64,000 nucleotides of DNA from Persicaria tinctoria (Eukaryota; Streptophyta; Magnoliopsida; Caryophyllales; Polygonaceae): positions 8,682,188 through 8,746,187 of the forward strand of contig JBANSL010000013.1 of assembly GCA_037127255.1 (NCBI GenBank), given 5' to 3'. The notes under the pieces were generated by a model. It was not told the DNA's origin. It saw nothing but the letters and a program-made list of their open reading frames with translations, and searched no databases. This document shows, in pieces, positions 1 through 12,030 of the stretch; position 1 is the first letter of the stretch; the number at the start of each line of letters is the position of its first letter. Made by a program: the position numbers and the translations under genes.

Positions 1-650
1 TTAATGTGATGCAACCTTTTCAAATTAGTGTTTTGATGCCATTTTTCCTAATGTAATTATTTGATGCCACTTTTTTAATCGAATCGTTTGATGTCACTTT
101 TCTTTTTAATTTAATCAATTGTATATCGATAAATTTTCATCAATTTTACTTTTATTCACTGATGACACGTTTGTGATTACATTTCATTGATGCAATCACT
201 TGTGGTGACATGTTTATTATATTTTTATTCATTGATGACATTTGTGATTACACTTTATTAATCTCAATCATTTTTGATGACATTGTTGGTTGATGACATT
301 TTTATTGATAATATTTTTATACAATTGATAGCGTATGAGCATAAAATTTGATTACACTTCATTGGTGACATTTTTATTGGTGACACATTTGAGATGACCC
401 TAACTTTTATTCATTGATGACAAATTTGTGATTAAGTACACTTCATTGATTCAATCATTTGTGATAATATTTTTTGTTGATGACATTTTTATTATATTTT
501 TATATAACTAATGACATATGACCAAACTTCATCGATGACTTGTATTCACTAATGACGTATTTATGATTACATTTCATTGATCTCAATTATTTGGGATGAC
601 AATTTTATACAATTGATGCAATGAGACATCAATGCGAGAACAAATATAAT
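1..650. repeat. Degenerate AT-rich repeat block (TTGATGACATTT-like)
   Basis: Short phrases such as ATTGATGACATTT, TGTGATTACA and TTCATTGAT recur many times with mutations, in blocks of roughly 190-200 bases. No open frame of note is present. It reads as an old, decayed tandem array or satellite-like TE segment. The array may continue left of the window, so its true limits are unknown. Confidence 0.5.
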
Positions 651-2650
651 AATCTATTAGGATTTTATTTTTTTACCTACCAAGAATCCAAGATTCAGTA
701 TTATATTATAGTGGGTGAATGGGTTCAAAAGGTTACAGATTATTTTGTAAAAATTTAGAAAAATAGGGACCCCAAATGGAATTTTAGAACACAGCATCAA
801 GGACTGAGGAATTTCATCATCAAATCCATGGACTCATTTCACAAACACAAAGATACGAATTTAATTGAGGAGTTTATCTCTCATTTTCATCAGCAAATGG
901 TGACACAAGAGTTTAGGTAACAACAGATTATGTAATCAAAGAAATCTACAATACATGCTTGGTTTCCGGTTGTGTAGTATAATATCAAATGACCCTCTTC
1001 CTATTTTGCGAGAAGTGCCTCGGAAAATCCAGAATTTTATTGTAAGAAGCTGTTCCTGATGGCTTGATGACAGAAAAAATTAGAGCATGAGATTGTAACT
1101 GATGTTGAATTTTATTGTAAGAAGTGTAATGTGGGTTGTCTATGGGAGCAGAATCCATCGCTTGTGCTGCAAGCGCTTGGTGTATCCTACTTGCAGCTTC
1201 AGATGTGTCGTTCAAGGGAGGATAACTCCAGCTTACTGCTATATGGGGAGATGACAGTCAAAATAAGAAATGCATTTATAAGGACAGCTTACAAGAACAT
1301 TCTTCAAGTATGCTGTCAACTGTTATGCAAGATCAGGACCATATTGACAGTGTCCTACGAGGAACATAAGATAAAATCAAATAGGCAACCAACATGAAGA
1401 GGATTTACAGAGAGATGCAGCATGTCAACAAGATTCATAGAAAGAAAACGCATTGTGAACTTTACTTGTTGGCCCACTAATGTTAACCATAAGCAAAGGC
1501 TTTGGTAAAGGAGCAAACTCTGGTTGCCATGTACTACCTGCATTATGAAGTGTAGAAGAATCAATTTGAAGCAAAGCTAACAGTAGCTGCCACAACAAGG
1601 GAGCAATTGTGTATACACTACATTTTTACCAGGAGGTTCAAGAGGAGTGAACCATGGCTGGAGAAACCGAGGCACTTGCTCTTGTGCTTGGAGTGTCAAT
1701 GGGTAGTAGTCATGACGAGGAGTAATAAACACGTCAAATCTGTCTAACTGTGTTCTTGGATGCTGAATCTGTATTTTTTATGCCGGTGCAAGAGCTTAAG
1801 GTCAGATAATGTCAGACCTTTGTGTGGGATAAAACTTGATTTTTAAGGTAAACAAGGAGTTCTATAAAATCTAGTGTACATATGCATATCCACCGTTGCA
1901 CAGTATTTTTAAGGTAAACAAAGACCAATTTAGCCACACATGATTCCAGAATTTGGAGCATAAAAAAAGGCCATAAGCCAAAAGAACACTAATTTTTAAG
2001 CAAAAAAAAAAGCCTTAACACACAGAAACTTGCCTTCTTTGGAGTCAGTTCAAAGGATATGCTTGCCCCGGTGATGATGCCAAACTATCCAAGGCCACCA
2101 AGAACACCATAAAAGAGGCCAACATTATGTTTAACGGAACAAACGACTACGACGTCTCCCATCCCTGCAGCAAAAAAAAAAAAGCAACACAATATAGTCT
2201 TGCAAGGGCTTTACTGAAGGCAAAATAGAACGAGCATACATGTACATGGATTAAAACAGTACAAATATACATATTTGAAACCAAGAACATTATATGAATG
2301 GTCAAAGGCAAAGTTCTTGGAACTGAGTCTATTGTTTAACCTCCCAATAACAGTTTCGCTTGAGAAGTTGGTGGAAGCTAGCTAACACATTAATGTAAAG
2401 ACAATATGGTGTTCAAAAGACAATCATAGACTTCCTTTGTACCAAGAAATGACAAGGCTACAGCACACATTAATATGCAGGGCTCACAAGTCACAAGATT
2501 GTGTTATCTATTGATCTTTCACTTCAACGTACAAGTGAATATGAACAAAAGCCATTAACAAGGACTCAAGGAGGGGTTTTATTCCAATTAAAAGTTATCA
2601 GGGAACAACAAAAACAGACTCAATTCATCTAGGCATTTCATCAAACACCT
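651..2650. other. Gene-poor stretch with possible minus-strand gene remnants
   Basis: Short open stretches on the minus strand (around 2170-2060, 1740-1400 and 1215-985) look weakly protein-like and are separated by AT-rich sequence, as exons of a spliced gene or a captured gene fragment would be. None matches a family I can name, and several contain stops. Frames on the plus strand look like shadows. A decayed host gene or gene fragment carried by a TE is possible but not shown. Confidence 0.2.
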
Positions 2651-2731
2651 TGATGCATCTCTAACTTGAAACTGAAGTGATCAGACAGCCCCAATTTTCG
2701 GAACCAATTGCAAAAGTCACACTCAAACACA

Positions 2732-2900
2732 GCAGATTACATTTCATCAATTCAACACAGCAGATTTCATCAATTCAACACAACAGATTTTATCAATTCA
2801 ACACAACAACAGATGGCAAATTGAAGCAAGAAAATGGAAACCGGTGCAATTTTTTTCATCAATTCAGCACAACAGATGACAAATTTAAGCAAGACAATGG
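2732..2900. repeat. Small tandem repeat (TTTCATCAATTCAACACA unit)
   Basis: Three consecutive units of about 23-28 bases containing ATCAATTCAACACA are followed by a looser repeat of about 65 bases (CAGATGGCAAATTGAAGCAA and its later variant). The 89-codon frame over this stretch is a product of the repeat and is not proposed as a gene. Confidence 0.55.
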
Positions 2901-2982
2901 AAATTGGTGGAAATTCAAAGCACAAACTCGATCAATGATACTTTAAATTGGAAAAATGGCACCACTCAAGCAATTGAAAAAA

Positions 2983-3324
2983 TTAAAATCTAGCAACAAC
3001 AACTAGATGTTCAAGACGATTTGGTAGGGAGAGATAGTACACGAATCGGCGATGAATCGGACGAAGAAAGATCTTGCTCATGTCGCGTCTCCATCTTCGT
3101 CGATGTAGATTAGAGATCTTCAGGCGAAGAAGAAGGATTTTTGGCGATGAATCGGCGTCTCCGTAGCTCCGGAGGATATCCATGTGGATTAGAGACCGAA
3201 TTTCGCCGACTAAAAACCCTAGACTTGTCATTGCTTTCTCGTCGACGACAATCCGAGATCTCCTGAGTTGATGGCAATCGCGCGAGAGTGTGAGGTCGAG
3301 AGGGATAGGAGTGCTTGCTTCCAT
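2983..3324 (-). other. Open frame of 113 codons, not recognised
   Basis: A frame rich in Arg, Leu and Ser in a more GC-rich stretch just upstream of SIRE-A. It has no recognisable domain. The nucleotide style (GATCGGCGAT and TCTCCGTCG phrases) resembles the leader-like stretch at 28500-29050 inside CACTA-B, so it may be untranslated or TE sequence. Probably not a real protein. Confidence 0.12.
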
Positions 3325-3377
3325 AGCCTTTGGCGCTAGTTCGTCGTGGTTAGTCCCGGTTGGGAGAGAGAGAGGGA

Positions 3378-4464
3378 TGAAGACTCCACCTTGATTGTAA
3401 GATCTTGAGACCTAACGTGCAGGTGATCTAAAGGATGATGAGAGACAAAAGGTTGGGTTTCAAGGTCGTGAAACCCAGACTAAAATGTTTTGATCACTTA
3501 TGCATTTGTCTATTTCAACTTGTTCTTTTACAGGAAAGAATTCGAGGCCAATCGTTTTGGGCCTAAATTATAATGGGCTCTATATTGGGCTATGAGATGT
3601 GACTTGGGCTTTATCGATTTATATATGAGTCTCTCGTCTAACCCATTTTATGTACTAGATACATTATGCATATTCTTTCATGATTTCACTTTTCATACAA
3701 GGAAAGAATCGATCCATAGTTGATCATACTTGATCATGAAGAAAGTCGAAGGAACATCTTGGAAGGCACACAAAGGATCTGTTTTAGAAGGAATTCAAAT
3801 GTCTTGGAAAGAATTTGAAATTCAAACGGTTCTCCTTCCAAGAAACTCTACAAGTGTTCCTACTATAAAAAGACGAAGGCTAAGAAGGATGAAAACTAAC
3901 CAAGCAACTAAGCAAACACTCAAGCAATCATAGCATCCTAAAGCATTCGTCAAGTTTCTCTTACATTCTCCTAAATCCTAGTTGGCGATCATTGTTTAAG
4001 AGTTGAGAGAAACACAAGCACTTATTGTACAAGTCATTCTTTTTACACTTAGAGTTTTTATACTCGATCAAAGCACACTTAGTGTGTGGTGTGAGCTTTT
4101 ATTTCACTTGTAAGGTTGAGAGCTAGAATAAAAGCGGTGAGGCTTTGTATAGATAAAAGGAAGTTTCTCTAGGAAGTTCTAGGCTCAAAGGAAGTGAAAT
4201 AAGAAGTGTTTGAATCCTACGGATTGGATAATCCTAGGCTGGGATGTAGGCCAGTTGGTGCCGAACCTCATTAACAATTCGTGTGTTCATCTTTTATATT
4301 CCGCATTTACATTGTCATATTCGATTTTAATTTGTCAAAGTCCTGATAGCCTATATCAAGGTCTTGACAAGTTGCACTAAATTTCTATTGTTGCGAAAAT
4401 CGTCCATACTCTATTCATCCCCCCCCCCTTCTAGAGTATTATTCATTGCCTTATAGACTCTTCA
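3378..4464 (+). repeat. SIRE-A 5' LTR
   Basis: Direct repeat of 12031-13115, with TG...CA ends and short inverted termini TGAAGA/TCTTCA. The 3' part has a C-run followed by TTCTAGAGTAT, which is shared with the U5 region of SIRE-C, so the two families are related. TATATAAAAGG-type or other core promoter signals are not clear enough to place a transcription start. Confidence 0.93.
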
Positions 4465-4466
4465 AT

Positions 4467-4478
4467 TGGTATCAGAGC
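4467..4478 (+). promoter_or_regulatory. Primer binding site (initiator tRNA-Met)
   Basis: TGGTATCAGAGC lies two bases after the 5' LTR. It is complementary to the 3' end of plant initiator tRNA-Met, the usual primer for Copia reverse transcription. Confidence 0.9.
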
Positions 4479-4520
4479 TTGGCTCACTGTTTTAATTTAA
4501 CAATCTTGTGAGTTTTCAGC

Positions 4521-6305
4521 ATGTCTACCATAGGTGATGGAGGTTTTGCTCAAGGAAGGTCAACCAATAGACCTCCACTTTTCTGTGGCAATAACTTTGT
4601 CCACTGGAGATCACTGATGCAAATGTTCATCATTGATCAAGACCTTGAGCTATGGGGCCTGGTCAAGAATGGACCACACGTTCCTAAAAAGACTGTCGAT
4701 GGAAAGCAAGTCGATAAAACCGAGTCTGATTACGATCAGACTGATCTTGAGAACATTGCTAAGAACTACAAAGCTATGAATCTACTATATTGCGCTCTCG
4801 ATGCTAATGAGTTTAACCATGTCTTGGCTTGCAAAAGTGCCAAGGAAATTTGGGACAAGCTTATAGTTACTTATGAGGGCACAAGTCAAGTCAAAGAGAG
4901 TAAGATCAATATCTTTCTCAGGCAATACGAACTTTTCAAAATGAATCCTGATGAGACAGTAAAGGAGATGTTTACGAGATTCACTCAAATTGTAAACAAC
5001 CTCGACTCACTTGGAAAAACCTTCTCCAACCCAGAAAAGGTTCGAAAGATTCTAAGGAGCCTTCCAAAAACCAAGTGGGGTCCCAAGGTTACTGCAATTG
5101 AGGAAGCTCAAGATCTCTCTACATTACCATTAGATGATCTTCTTGGAAAACTTATTACTCATGAGATGGTATTAAACGAGGAAGACGGAGAAGTACCCTC
5201 AACAGCAAAGAACCTTGCTTTCAAAGCTAAGAAAGATCACTCACAATCTGAGAGTGATGAATCAGACAACGAAGATGATCCCTTTGCTCTCATCACACGG
5301 GGATTAGCTCGAATTCTGAAGATGAAAAAACAATTTTCCAACCGTGAAAATGCTGATTCATCTAGATTCAAAAGCAAGTCTCCCAACATGTCAAAGAAGC
5401 CAAAAGTGCTAACATGTTTTGAGTGTGGCGAGACAGATCATCTTGTAAGAGAGTGCCCTATGAAGAAGAGAAATAAGTTCAAGAAATATGAACAAAAGAA
5501 AAAGGCTATGCTTGCAACCTGGAGTGACTCAGATTCATCATGTGACTCAGACACCGAAAAAGAACAGGCTAATCTCTGTCTTATGGCTGAACACTAAGGA
5601 TCACAGACTCAAGAACTTGAACAAGTGGTAAGAAATCTAATGTCTAGTCCTCCCGATGTTCTTTCTGAAGTCCTAAGAAATATAATTTCTAATGAAGATG
5701 CTTACAACAGTGAAATCAACACCTTGAAGGAAAAGCTGATAGATCAACAGAAATGTATTAGTGACATGTCGCTGGAAATGAAAAATCTTGAAACATCTCG
5801 ATCGGCCCTTGACATTAAAGTCAAGACCTTGAGCTCAGAAAATTCTGATCTCAGGCAAAGCCTCTCCTCTCTAAAGAATCGTAATGAGGATTTAGAGAAA
5901 GAGAAGGCAAAGCTAACCGATAAGTGTCAAGACCAGCAGACTTCACTCATTCAATTCACCAGATCTAAAGCTAATCTTGATAAGATGTTGGGTGAACAAC
6001 AACTCTCTATTAATAGAAGTGGTATTGGATACAATAAGAATTTTCCAAAGAAACCTAGTACCACTTTTGTTAAAGCTAAAGGCTATTGGCGTTCACCTAC
6101 TTGCTTCCATTGTTGTAAGAAAGGGCATGTTAGAGAAACTTGTCCATATAGGAGAAAAGATCCCTACATCATTAGAAATACATTTCCAGTTCGACTTAAT
6201 GAACATATAAAACAAGTTTGGGTTCCTAAAGGGACAAGACTACCCAACATGGTCTATCCTCATTATGAATCTAAAACTATGTATTGGTTTAGCTGGAAAG
6301 GTTGA
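4521..6305 (+). pseudogene. gag: SIRE-A gag (one internal stop)
   Basis: Nucleocapsid/capsid protein that packages element RNA in cytoplasmic particles. The ATG at 4521 follows the PBS by 42 bases. The frame is 594 residues long, matching the SIRE-C gag (599). The N-terminal half is the UBN2-like capsid fold of Copia gag. A first zinc knuckle CX2CX4HX4C lies near 5414-5455, a Lys/Glu-rich coiled-coil segment at about 5690-5970, and a second knuckle near 6100-6142. A TAA at 5595-5597 splits the frame between the first knuckle and the coiled coil; SIRE-C is open at that point. The frame ends in TGA at 6303-6305, whose last base is the A of the pol ATG. Confidence 0.9.
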
Positions 6306-9300
6306 TGTTGGTATTGTAGGATATCATCAAGAGCAAAGAGCCAAAATGGATAATGGACATTGGATGCTCACGACACATGAGTGGAAAGAAATCTCTATTT
6401 CAAGATCTTAAGGAACAAACCACTGGAATAATTACTCTTGGTGATCAAGGGAAGTGCAACATTATTGGTACTGGTAATATTGGTAATTCAGAAAGTTGCA
6501 TTAAGGATGTTTATCTTGTTGATGGATTAAAGTATAACCTCTTAAGTGTCTCTCAGTTGTGTGACAAAGGAAACAAAGTTGGCTTTGACAGATACAAGTG
6601 TGAAGTCAGGAATGAAGAGACTGATGATCTAATCCTCACTGCTCACAGGCACAACAACACTTATGCTGTAAATGCTAATCATATTACAGGTACAAAACTC
6701 AAATGTCTCAAGGTCTTGACAGAAGACCCCAGCCTATGGCATAGAAGACTAGGTCATGTAAGCATGCACACCCTCAATAAGCTCAAAACAAGAGATCTTG
6801 TGAGAGGATTGCCTGATCTAAACTTCAAGAAAGAAGATCTATGCAATGTATGCACAAGAGGCAAACAGACACGCAATTCCTTCAAACCTAAAAAGGTTGT
6901 AAGTTCCTCTCGCCCTCTTGAGTTGTTACATATGGACTTGTGGGGACCTATCCGTGTCAAATCTCCAAAGGGTAAACAATACATCCTGGTTATTATTGAT
7001 GATTTCTCTCGTTTTACATGGATCTCCTTTATAAGAGAAAAATCAAAGGCTTTGCTCGAGTTTTCTAAACTTTGAAAAGAGTTGCAGACCTTGAAAAACA
7101 TACCTATTGTCTCCATTAGGAGTGATCATGGTAGAGAATTTGATCAACTTAAATTTGATTTGTTCTGTGCTAAATATGGAATTTCACACAACTTTTCAGC
7201 ACCTAGAACTCCTCAACAAAACGGAGTTGTGGAACGAAAGAACCGCACTTTGGAAGACATGTCTAGGACAATGCTTTTGGAAAATGGTTTGCCAAAAATC
7301 TACTGGGCTGAGGTTGTTAATACAACCAACTACATTTTGAATCGATGCTTAATTCGTCCCATTTTGAAAAAGACTCCTTATGAACTTTTCAAAGGAAGAA
7401 AGCCTAGCATTTGCTACTTCAAACCTTTTGGATGCACTTGCTTTGTTCATAACAATGGCAAAGATAATCTTGGGAAATTTGATGCACGTAGTGATGAAGG
7501 TATCTTCCTTGGTTATTCTACTATTAGCAAAGCTTATAGAGTTTATAACAAGCGCACCAAAATTGTTGAGGAGAGTATCCACGTGGTATTCGACGAAAGC
7601 AACAATGGTGTGTTAAGTGAAGGGTTTGCGGATCTCAATCTAAATCATCATGATTCGGATGGAGAAAAAGAGGACAAGGCTGAAAATAAGCAGGACCAAG
7701 AAAGAAACATGCAAGAACAAATCCAAGATACCAACGAGCTATCTCAAGACCTTGAGAAGGGACTACAGAATCAGGATTCAGTCATTGAAGAATCCAACAC
7801 TCAAATTATCTCTCAAGACCTTGAAGAGAGACCTGCTACTATCTCAAACGATCAGGGTCCAAAGCTACGAAAATTCAAACATGCCTCTTCACACTCAGCT
7901 CAAGATATCATATCAGATCCATCATCTGGGGTACAAACTCGATCTAGATTAAAAAATCTTTGTGCCTTCTGTGCTTTTGTTTCTCTTGTAGAACCAAAAA
8001 CCCCAGCTGAAGCACTCAAGGACTCGGATTGGATCACTGCCATGCAAAATGAGCTAAATGAGTTTGAAAGGAACAAGGTATGGACTCTTCAACCCAGGCC
8101 ACAACACCAATCAGTCATAGGAACTAGATGGGTGTTTCGGAATAAACTGGATGAAGCAGGCAAAATCATTCAAAACAAAGCAAGACTTGTTGCTCAAGGA
8201 TACAATCAAGAAGAAGGTATAGACTACGAGGAGACATTTGCTCCCGTAGCAAGGTTAGAAGCTATACGAATATTACTTGCTTTTGCATCTTTCATGGGTA
8301 TCAAGCTATTTCAAATGGATGTCAAATGTGCATTCCTAAATGGGTTCCTAGAAGAAGAGGTTTATGTTGCTCAACCACCAGGTTTTGAAAGTGAAGAATT
8401 TCCTAATCATGTGTATAAATTGGACAAAGCTCTCTATGGTCTCAAACAAGCCCCAAGAGCTTGGTATGAAAGATTGTCCAAATACCTTCTTGAAAATGGC
8501 TTTCAAAGAGGATTGATTGATAAAACTCTCTTCATCAAGACTCGTGGAAATGATCTTTTGATTGTTCAAATATATGTAGATGATATATTATTTGGTGCTA
8601 CTAACAATTCCCTTTGCAAGGAGTTTTCTGAAATTATGTGCAGAGAATTCGAAGTGAGTCTCATGGGAGAATTAAACTTCTTCCTCGGTTTACAAGTTCT
8701 TCAAACAAGTAAGGGTATCTTTTTGAATCAAGGGAAATATACCAGGGATCTACTAAAGAAATACAAAATGGAACAATCAAAGGTAGCAAAGACCCCTATG
8801 AGCTCCACTCTCTCCCTTGATCAAGATAAGAATGGTAAGAATGTAAACCAAAAAGAGTACAAAGGTATGATTGGTTCTCTCCTATACCTTACTGCTAGTA
8901 GACCTGATATAATGTTTAGTGTCTGTATGTGTGCTCGATTCCAAAGTGACCCCAAAGAGTCTCACCTTATTGCTATAAAAAGAATCTTCAGATACCTAAA
9001 TGGATCTCAAGACCTTGGGCTATGGTATCCCAAACAGAGCAACTTTCATTTAAAAGGCTACTCAGATGCAGATTTTGCAGGATACAAAGTTGATAGAAAA
9101 AGCACTTCTGGCTGTTGCCAACTCCTAGGATCCTCCTTGATAAGTTGGCACTCTAAGAAACAAAATTCAGTAGCCTTATCAACTGCAGAAGCTGAATACA
9201 TTGCTGCTGGTGCATGCTGCTCTCAGATTCTTTGGATAGCACAACAACTCAGAGACCTTGGAATTGATCTTAAAGGTATTCCTATTTTGTGTGATAATAC

Positions 9301-9526
9301 TAGTGCTATTTCCATCACTAAAAATCCAGTGCAGCACTCGAGAACCAAGCACATTGATGTGAGACATCATTTTATAAGAGATCATGTGGAGAAAGGTGAT
9401 GTATCAATATCCTTCATATCCACTGATTTTCAGTTAGCTGATGTTTTTACTAAACCACTCCCTGAAGATCGTTTCAATTTTATTAGATTGGAGTTGGGTA
9501 TGCTTAATAGGGAAGCACTTTCTTAG
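6305..9526 (+). pseudogene. pol: SIRE-A pol polyprotein (two internal stops, damaged protease)
   Basis: Protease, integrase, reverse transcriptase and RNase H of a Copia element. The frame begins at the ATG overlapping the gag stop. An in-frame TAG at 6317-6319 (CAG in SIRE-C) and a TGA at 7073-7075 (Cys codon in SIRE-C) interrupt it. The protease active site reads D-I-G where SIRE-C has D-S-G, so protease is probably dead. The integrase His/Cys region (HRRLGH ... CNVC) and D-D-E core residues ([24 protein letters not shown]) are visible. RT has YVDD at 8573-8584, and RNase H shows SDADFAG and STAEAEY. The frame ends TAG at 9524-9526, inside a G-rich tract. Confidence 0.92.
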
Positions 9527-9534
9527 GGGGAGTA
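9522..9534 (+). promoter_or_regulatory. First PPT-like G-run (at pol stop)
   Basis: TTAGGGGGAGTA overlaps the pol stop codon. The same arrangement is present at the pol end of SIRE-C. It resembles the true polypurine tract before the 3' LTR, AGGGGGAGAT. Confidence 0.5.
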
Positions 9535-9999
9535 ATTACTCCCTACATGAAAGTTCAGAATTCAAATGACATCTCAAGGCCTTGACTTCATAAGATTTCG
9601 AGATGTTCATCCGAATAAAATTATATTGGATCAAACTTTGTTAGTATCTTATGGATATTCAACAAGGGTGTCTTTTGATTTTATTTACCCCTTTCAAAAA
9701 TCGATTTTCATATATTTTGGTTCCCATTTCAAAATTATCCCAAATCTCTTTAATTTTTGCAAGTGGATGTGACACTTTGGGTTTAGAAAAATCAGATCAT
9801 CATTACTTACTATTCAAATGAGTTAATGAATCTGTACTTGCCAATTTGAAAATATGGGGAGACGATTCTGTTTCCAGATTTTTTGCTTTTTAATCTCTCT
9901 CTCCTCTCGGTCTAATCCACTCCTCCCTCACTCTCTCTGTGTTCATTCTCTCCCTCTCTCACCGAATCCCAAAAACCCTCTCTGTTTCTGTAACCAAAA
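9527..9999 (+). other. Spacer between pol and third ORF of SIRE-A
   Basis: About 470 bases with no convincing frame. It starts with the G-run and a TCAAGGCCTTGA palindrome (9574-9585) and ends in a CT-rich leader (9890-9980) immediately before the ORF3 ATG. SIRE-C has a spacer of similar length, so ORF3 is probably translated from its own mRNA or by reinitiation and not by simple readthrough. Confidence 0.5.
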
Positions 10000-11703
10000 A
10001 TGGTGGGATCAAAGCGTTCTTTAGCGTCTCCGTCTCCAGCACCTTCTGCTAAGAGGTACAAGATGCCAGCCAACAAGAGGAAGCAAATCATGGAGGAATC
10101 TGAAGCACATTCCGAGGATTCCAGCGAGAACTCACCATCTCCACCACCTCTGATCAGGAAATCAAAAGGCAAAACTCCAGCCACTTCTGCTCCTGCTCGA
10201 CCTCCTCAGGTACCTTCTGGCATTTCCCCCAATTGGTTTTGCAATAAAGAGGTTGAAGAGTCCTGGAAACAGGACTTTTGCAACCGTCGCTTATGCTTTT
10301 GTGATGCTGTCGATTTCAACCTCCTCCAATCCATGCCGTTGCCTTGCATTTCCCTCCTCAAATCTACCTGTTTCTGGACCTTGCTCAACCCTGGCAATTT
10401 TGCCTATCCCCAACTTACCTGACTCTTTTATGCCAACCTTACTGTTCATCGGGTAAATGGAACCCTAACCCTAGTTTCCAAGGTCAAGAACACCCGAATC
10501 CATCTCTCTCCTGAAAGCTTTGCCCTCATCCTTGATCTTCCAACTGAGATTCCCACAAAAGAATTCCCAAGCCGATTTGAGTGTCTCTCTCGAGCACGAG
10601 ATGAATTCTTCCTAAAATCTCAAGGCCCTGGATCTTCATCCACCCTCAAACCCACTCACACTGCCCTAAACCTTCAAGCCAAGCTCATCTTCACTATTTT
10701 GGCTCGTTGTATCTTCCCACGCATCCATTCCAGGGAATTGGTGACCGAGAATCTTCTCGAGATCCTTTTCCTAATCATGAACGGATACGAGCCTGATTTA
10801 CCCAAACTCATCCTTGACTACATGACCCATGTCTCTACCTCCTCTCGGCCTATGCCTTTACCCTATGCAAACCTTTTGCCCAAAATCTTTGAAGCCTTTG
10901 ACATCGACACATCAGGAGAAGAAAAGCAAACCTATAGTGGGATTGTTGATGAGGGTTGCCTAGATAGATTGGGCATTGCCAAAAATCTGAGGGGGCAATG
11001 GTTTCTAAGGAAAGACTCGAAGGGAAAACAGGTTGCTGAACCTAATATGAGTGAGGATAGATTGGCTGCTGTGGAGACTGAGATTCAAGACCTTAGGTTT
11101 GATCTGAGCAGAATGTGGTCGGATGTGGTGATTCGCCAGGACCAGACTCATGAGCTACTATCTATGGTCAACTGCAAGTTTGATCAGATGATGCTTCTCA
11201 ATGCTCTCACCTACACTGCTACATGCTCTATCATGCCAATGGAGCAAGAAACTTTCGATCATGTGCGTGAGAAGACAGGGAATGTCATCCTCAACTGTGA
11301 AAATCACGTGAAGAAACGTCCTATCCTACGCCCCACACATCATGAACCCACCATTCTCACAGTCGAGCAATATGGTGTGGTCAAGAAATACAGGGATGTG
11401 GAGCGTCAGAGACAGCTTGCAGAGATGGAACGAGACAAGGTCACCAGAGACGCCCTTGCAAGGTGAAGGAAGAGGTGCAGAGATGAGGTCAGGAGAAAAT
11501 ACCTCCCACCCAACAAGCAGTACCCCACCTTTGGCGAATGGGTTGAGGAAGGCGCTGGCATTGCACCTCTCGAAGATCCTAATGCTCCTGGCGCCCCTGG
11601 TACATCCTCTGCTGCTGGGCCATCCTCTGCTAAGAAAGGCAAGAAGGCTCTAAAGAGCAAGAAGAAGAAGGCTGCAGATGGGGATTCTGACTCAAGGCCT
11701 TGA
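10000..11703 (+). pseudogene. SIRE-A third ORF (plant-transposon-type protein, two stops)
   Basis: A 567-codon frame homologous to the intact 551-residue ORF of SIRE-C. It has a basic Ser/Pro/Lys-rich N-terminus, a conserved globular domain (motifs WF near residue 80, then YPQLT, and LSPESFALILDLP after the first stop), a coiled-coil-like segment near 11050-11200, and a Lys-rich tail. TGA codons at 10420-10422 (CGA in SIRE-C) and 11464-11466 interrupt it. No signal peptide or membrane segment is visible, so the envelope-like label often used for Sirevirus third ORFs is not supported here. Function unknown. Confidence 0.75.
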
Positions 11704-11824
11704 TCTCCCACTCTCTTTTCTCTACTTTCTAAAAACTCATCTTTTGTTGTTCGTCTTTTAAAACTCATGGTCCTTTGGTTGGTGTTTTCAGACTTTTTCA
11801 CCTCTCTTCCCTTTTGTTGGAAGA

Positions 11825-11838
11825 CAAAAAGGGGGAGA
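11825..11838 (+). promoter_or_regulatory. Second PPT-like G-run
   Basis: AAAAAGGGGGAGAATG sits about 120 bases after the ORF3 end. SIRE-C has a matching run after its ORF3 (32357-32369, minus). Multiple polypurine tracts are a reported habit of Sireviruses. Confidence 0.5.
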
Positions 11839-12018
11839 ATGTCCTGGTTGCCCTGCGTTTTGGCACTAGTTGGTTAAGTGGTTATCGTTTTTAAACTTAG
11901 ATGATCCAAACATTTAGATGATCCAAACATTTTCTGCTCATATTATATAATATGCTTATTTCCTTATAATGATTGCTGGAAATATGTTATGAATATTGAA
12001 ACAGGTTTTGTCTTCCAT

Positions 12019-12030
12019 CAAGGGGGAGAT
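12019..12030 (+). promoter_or_regulatory. Polypurine tract for plus-strand priming
   Basis: AAGGGGGAGAT immediately precedes the 3' LTR. The identical tract abuts the 3' LTR of SIRE-C. It is the RNase H-resistant primer for plus-strand synthesis in LTR elements. Confidence 0.85.

Noticed and set aside
3340..3377. TTAGTCCCGGTTGGG resembling a CACTA subterminal motif
   Set aside because: Single occurrence with no inverted partner or TIR nearby.
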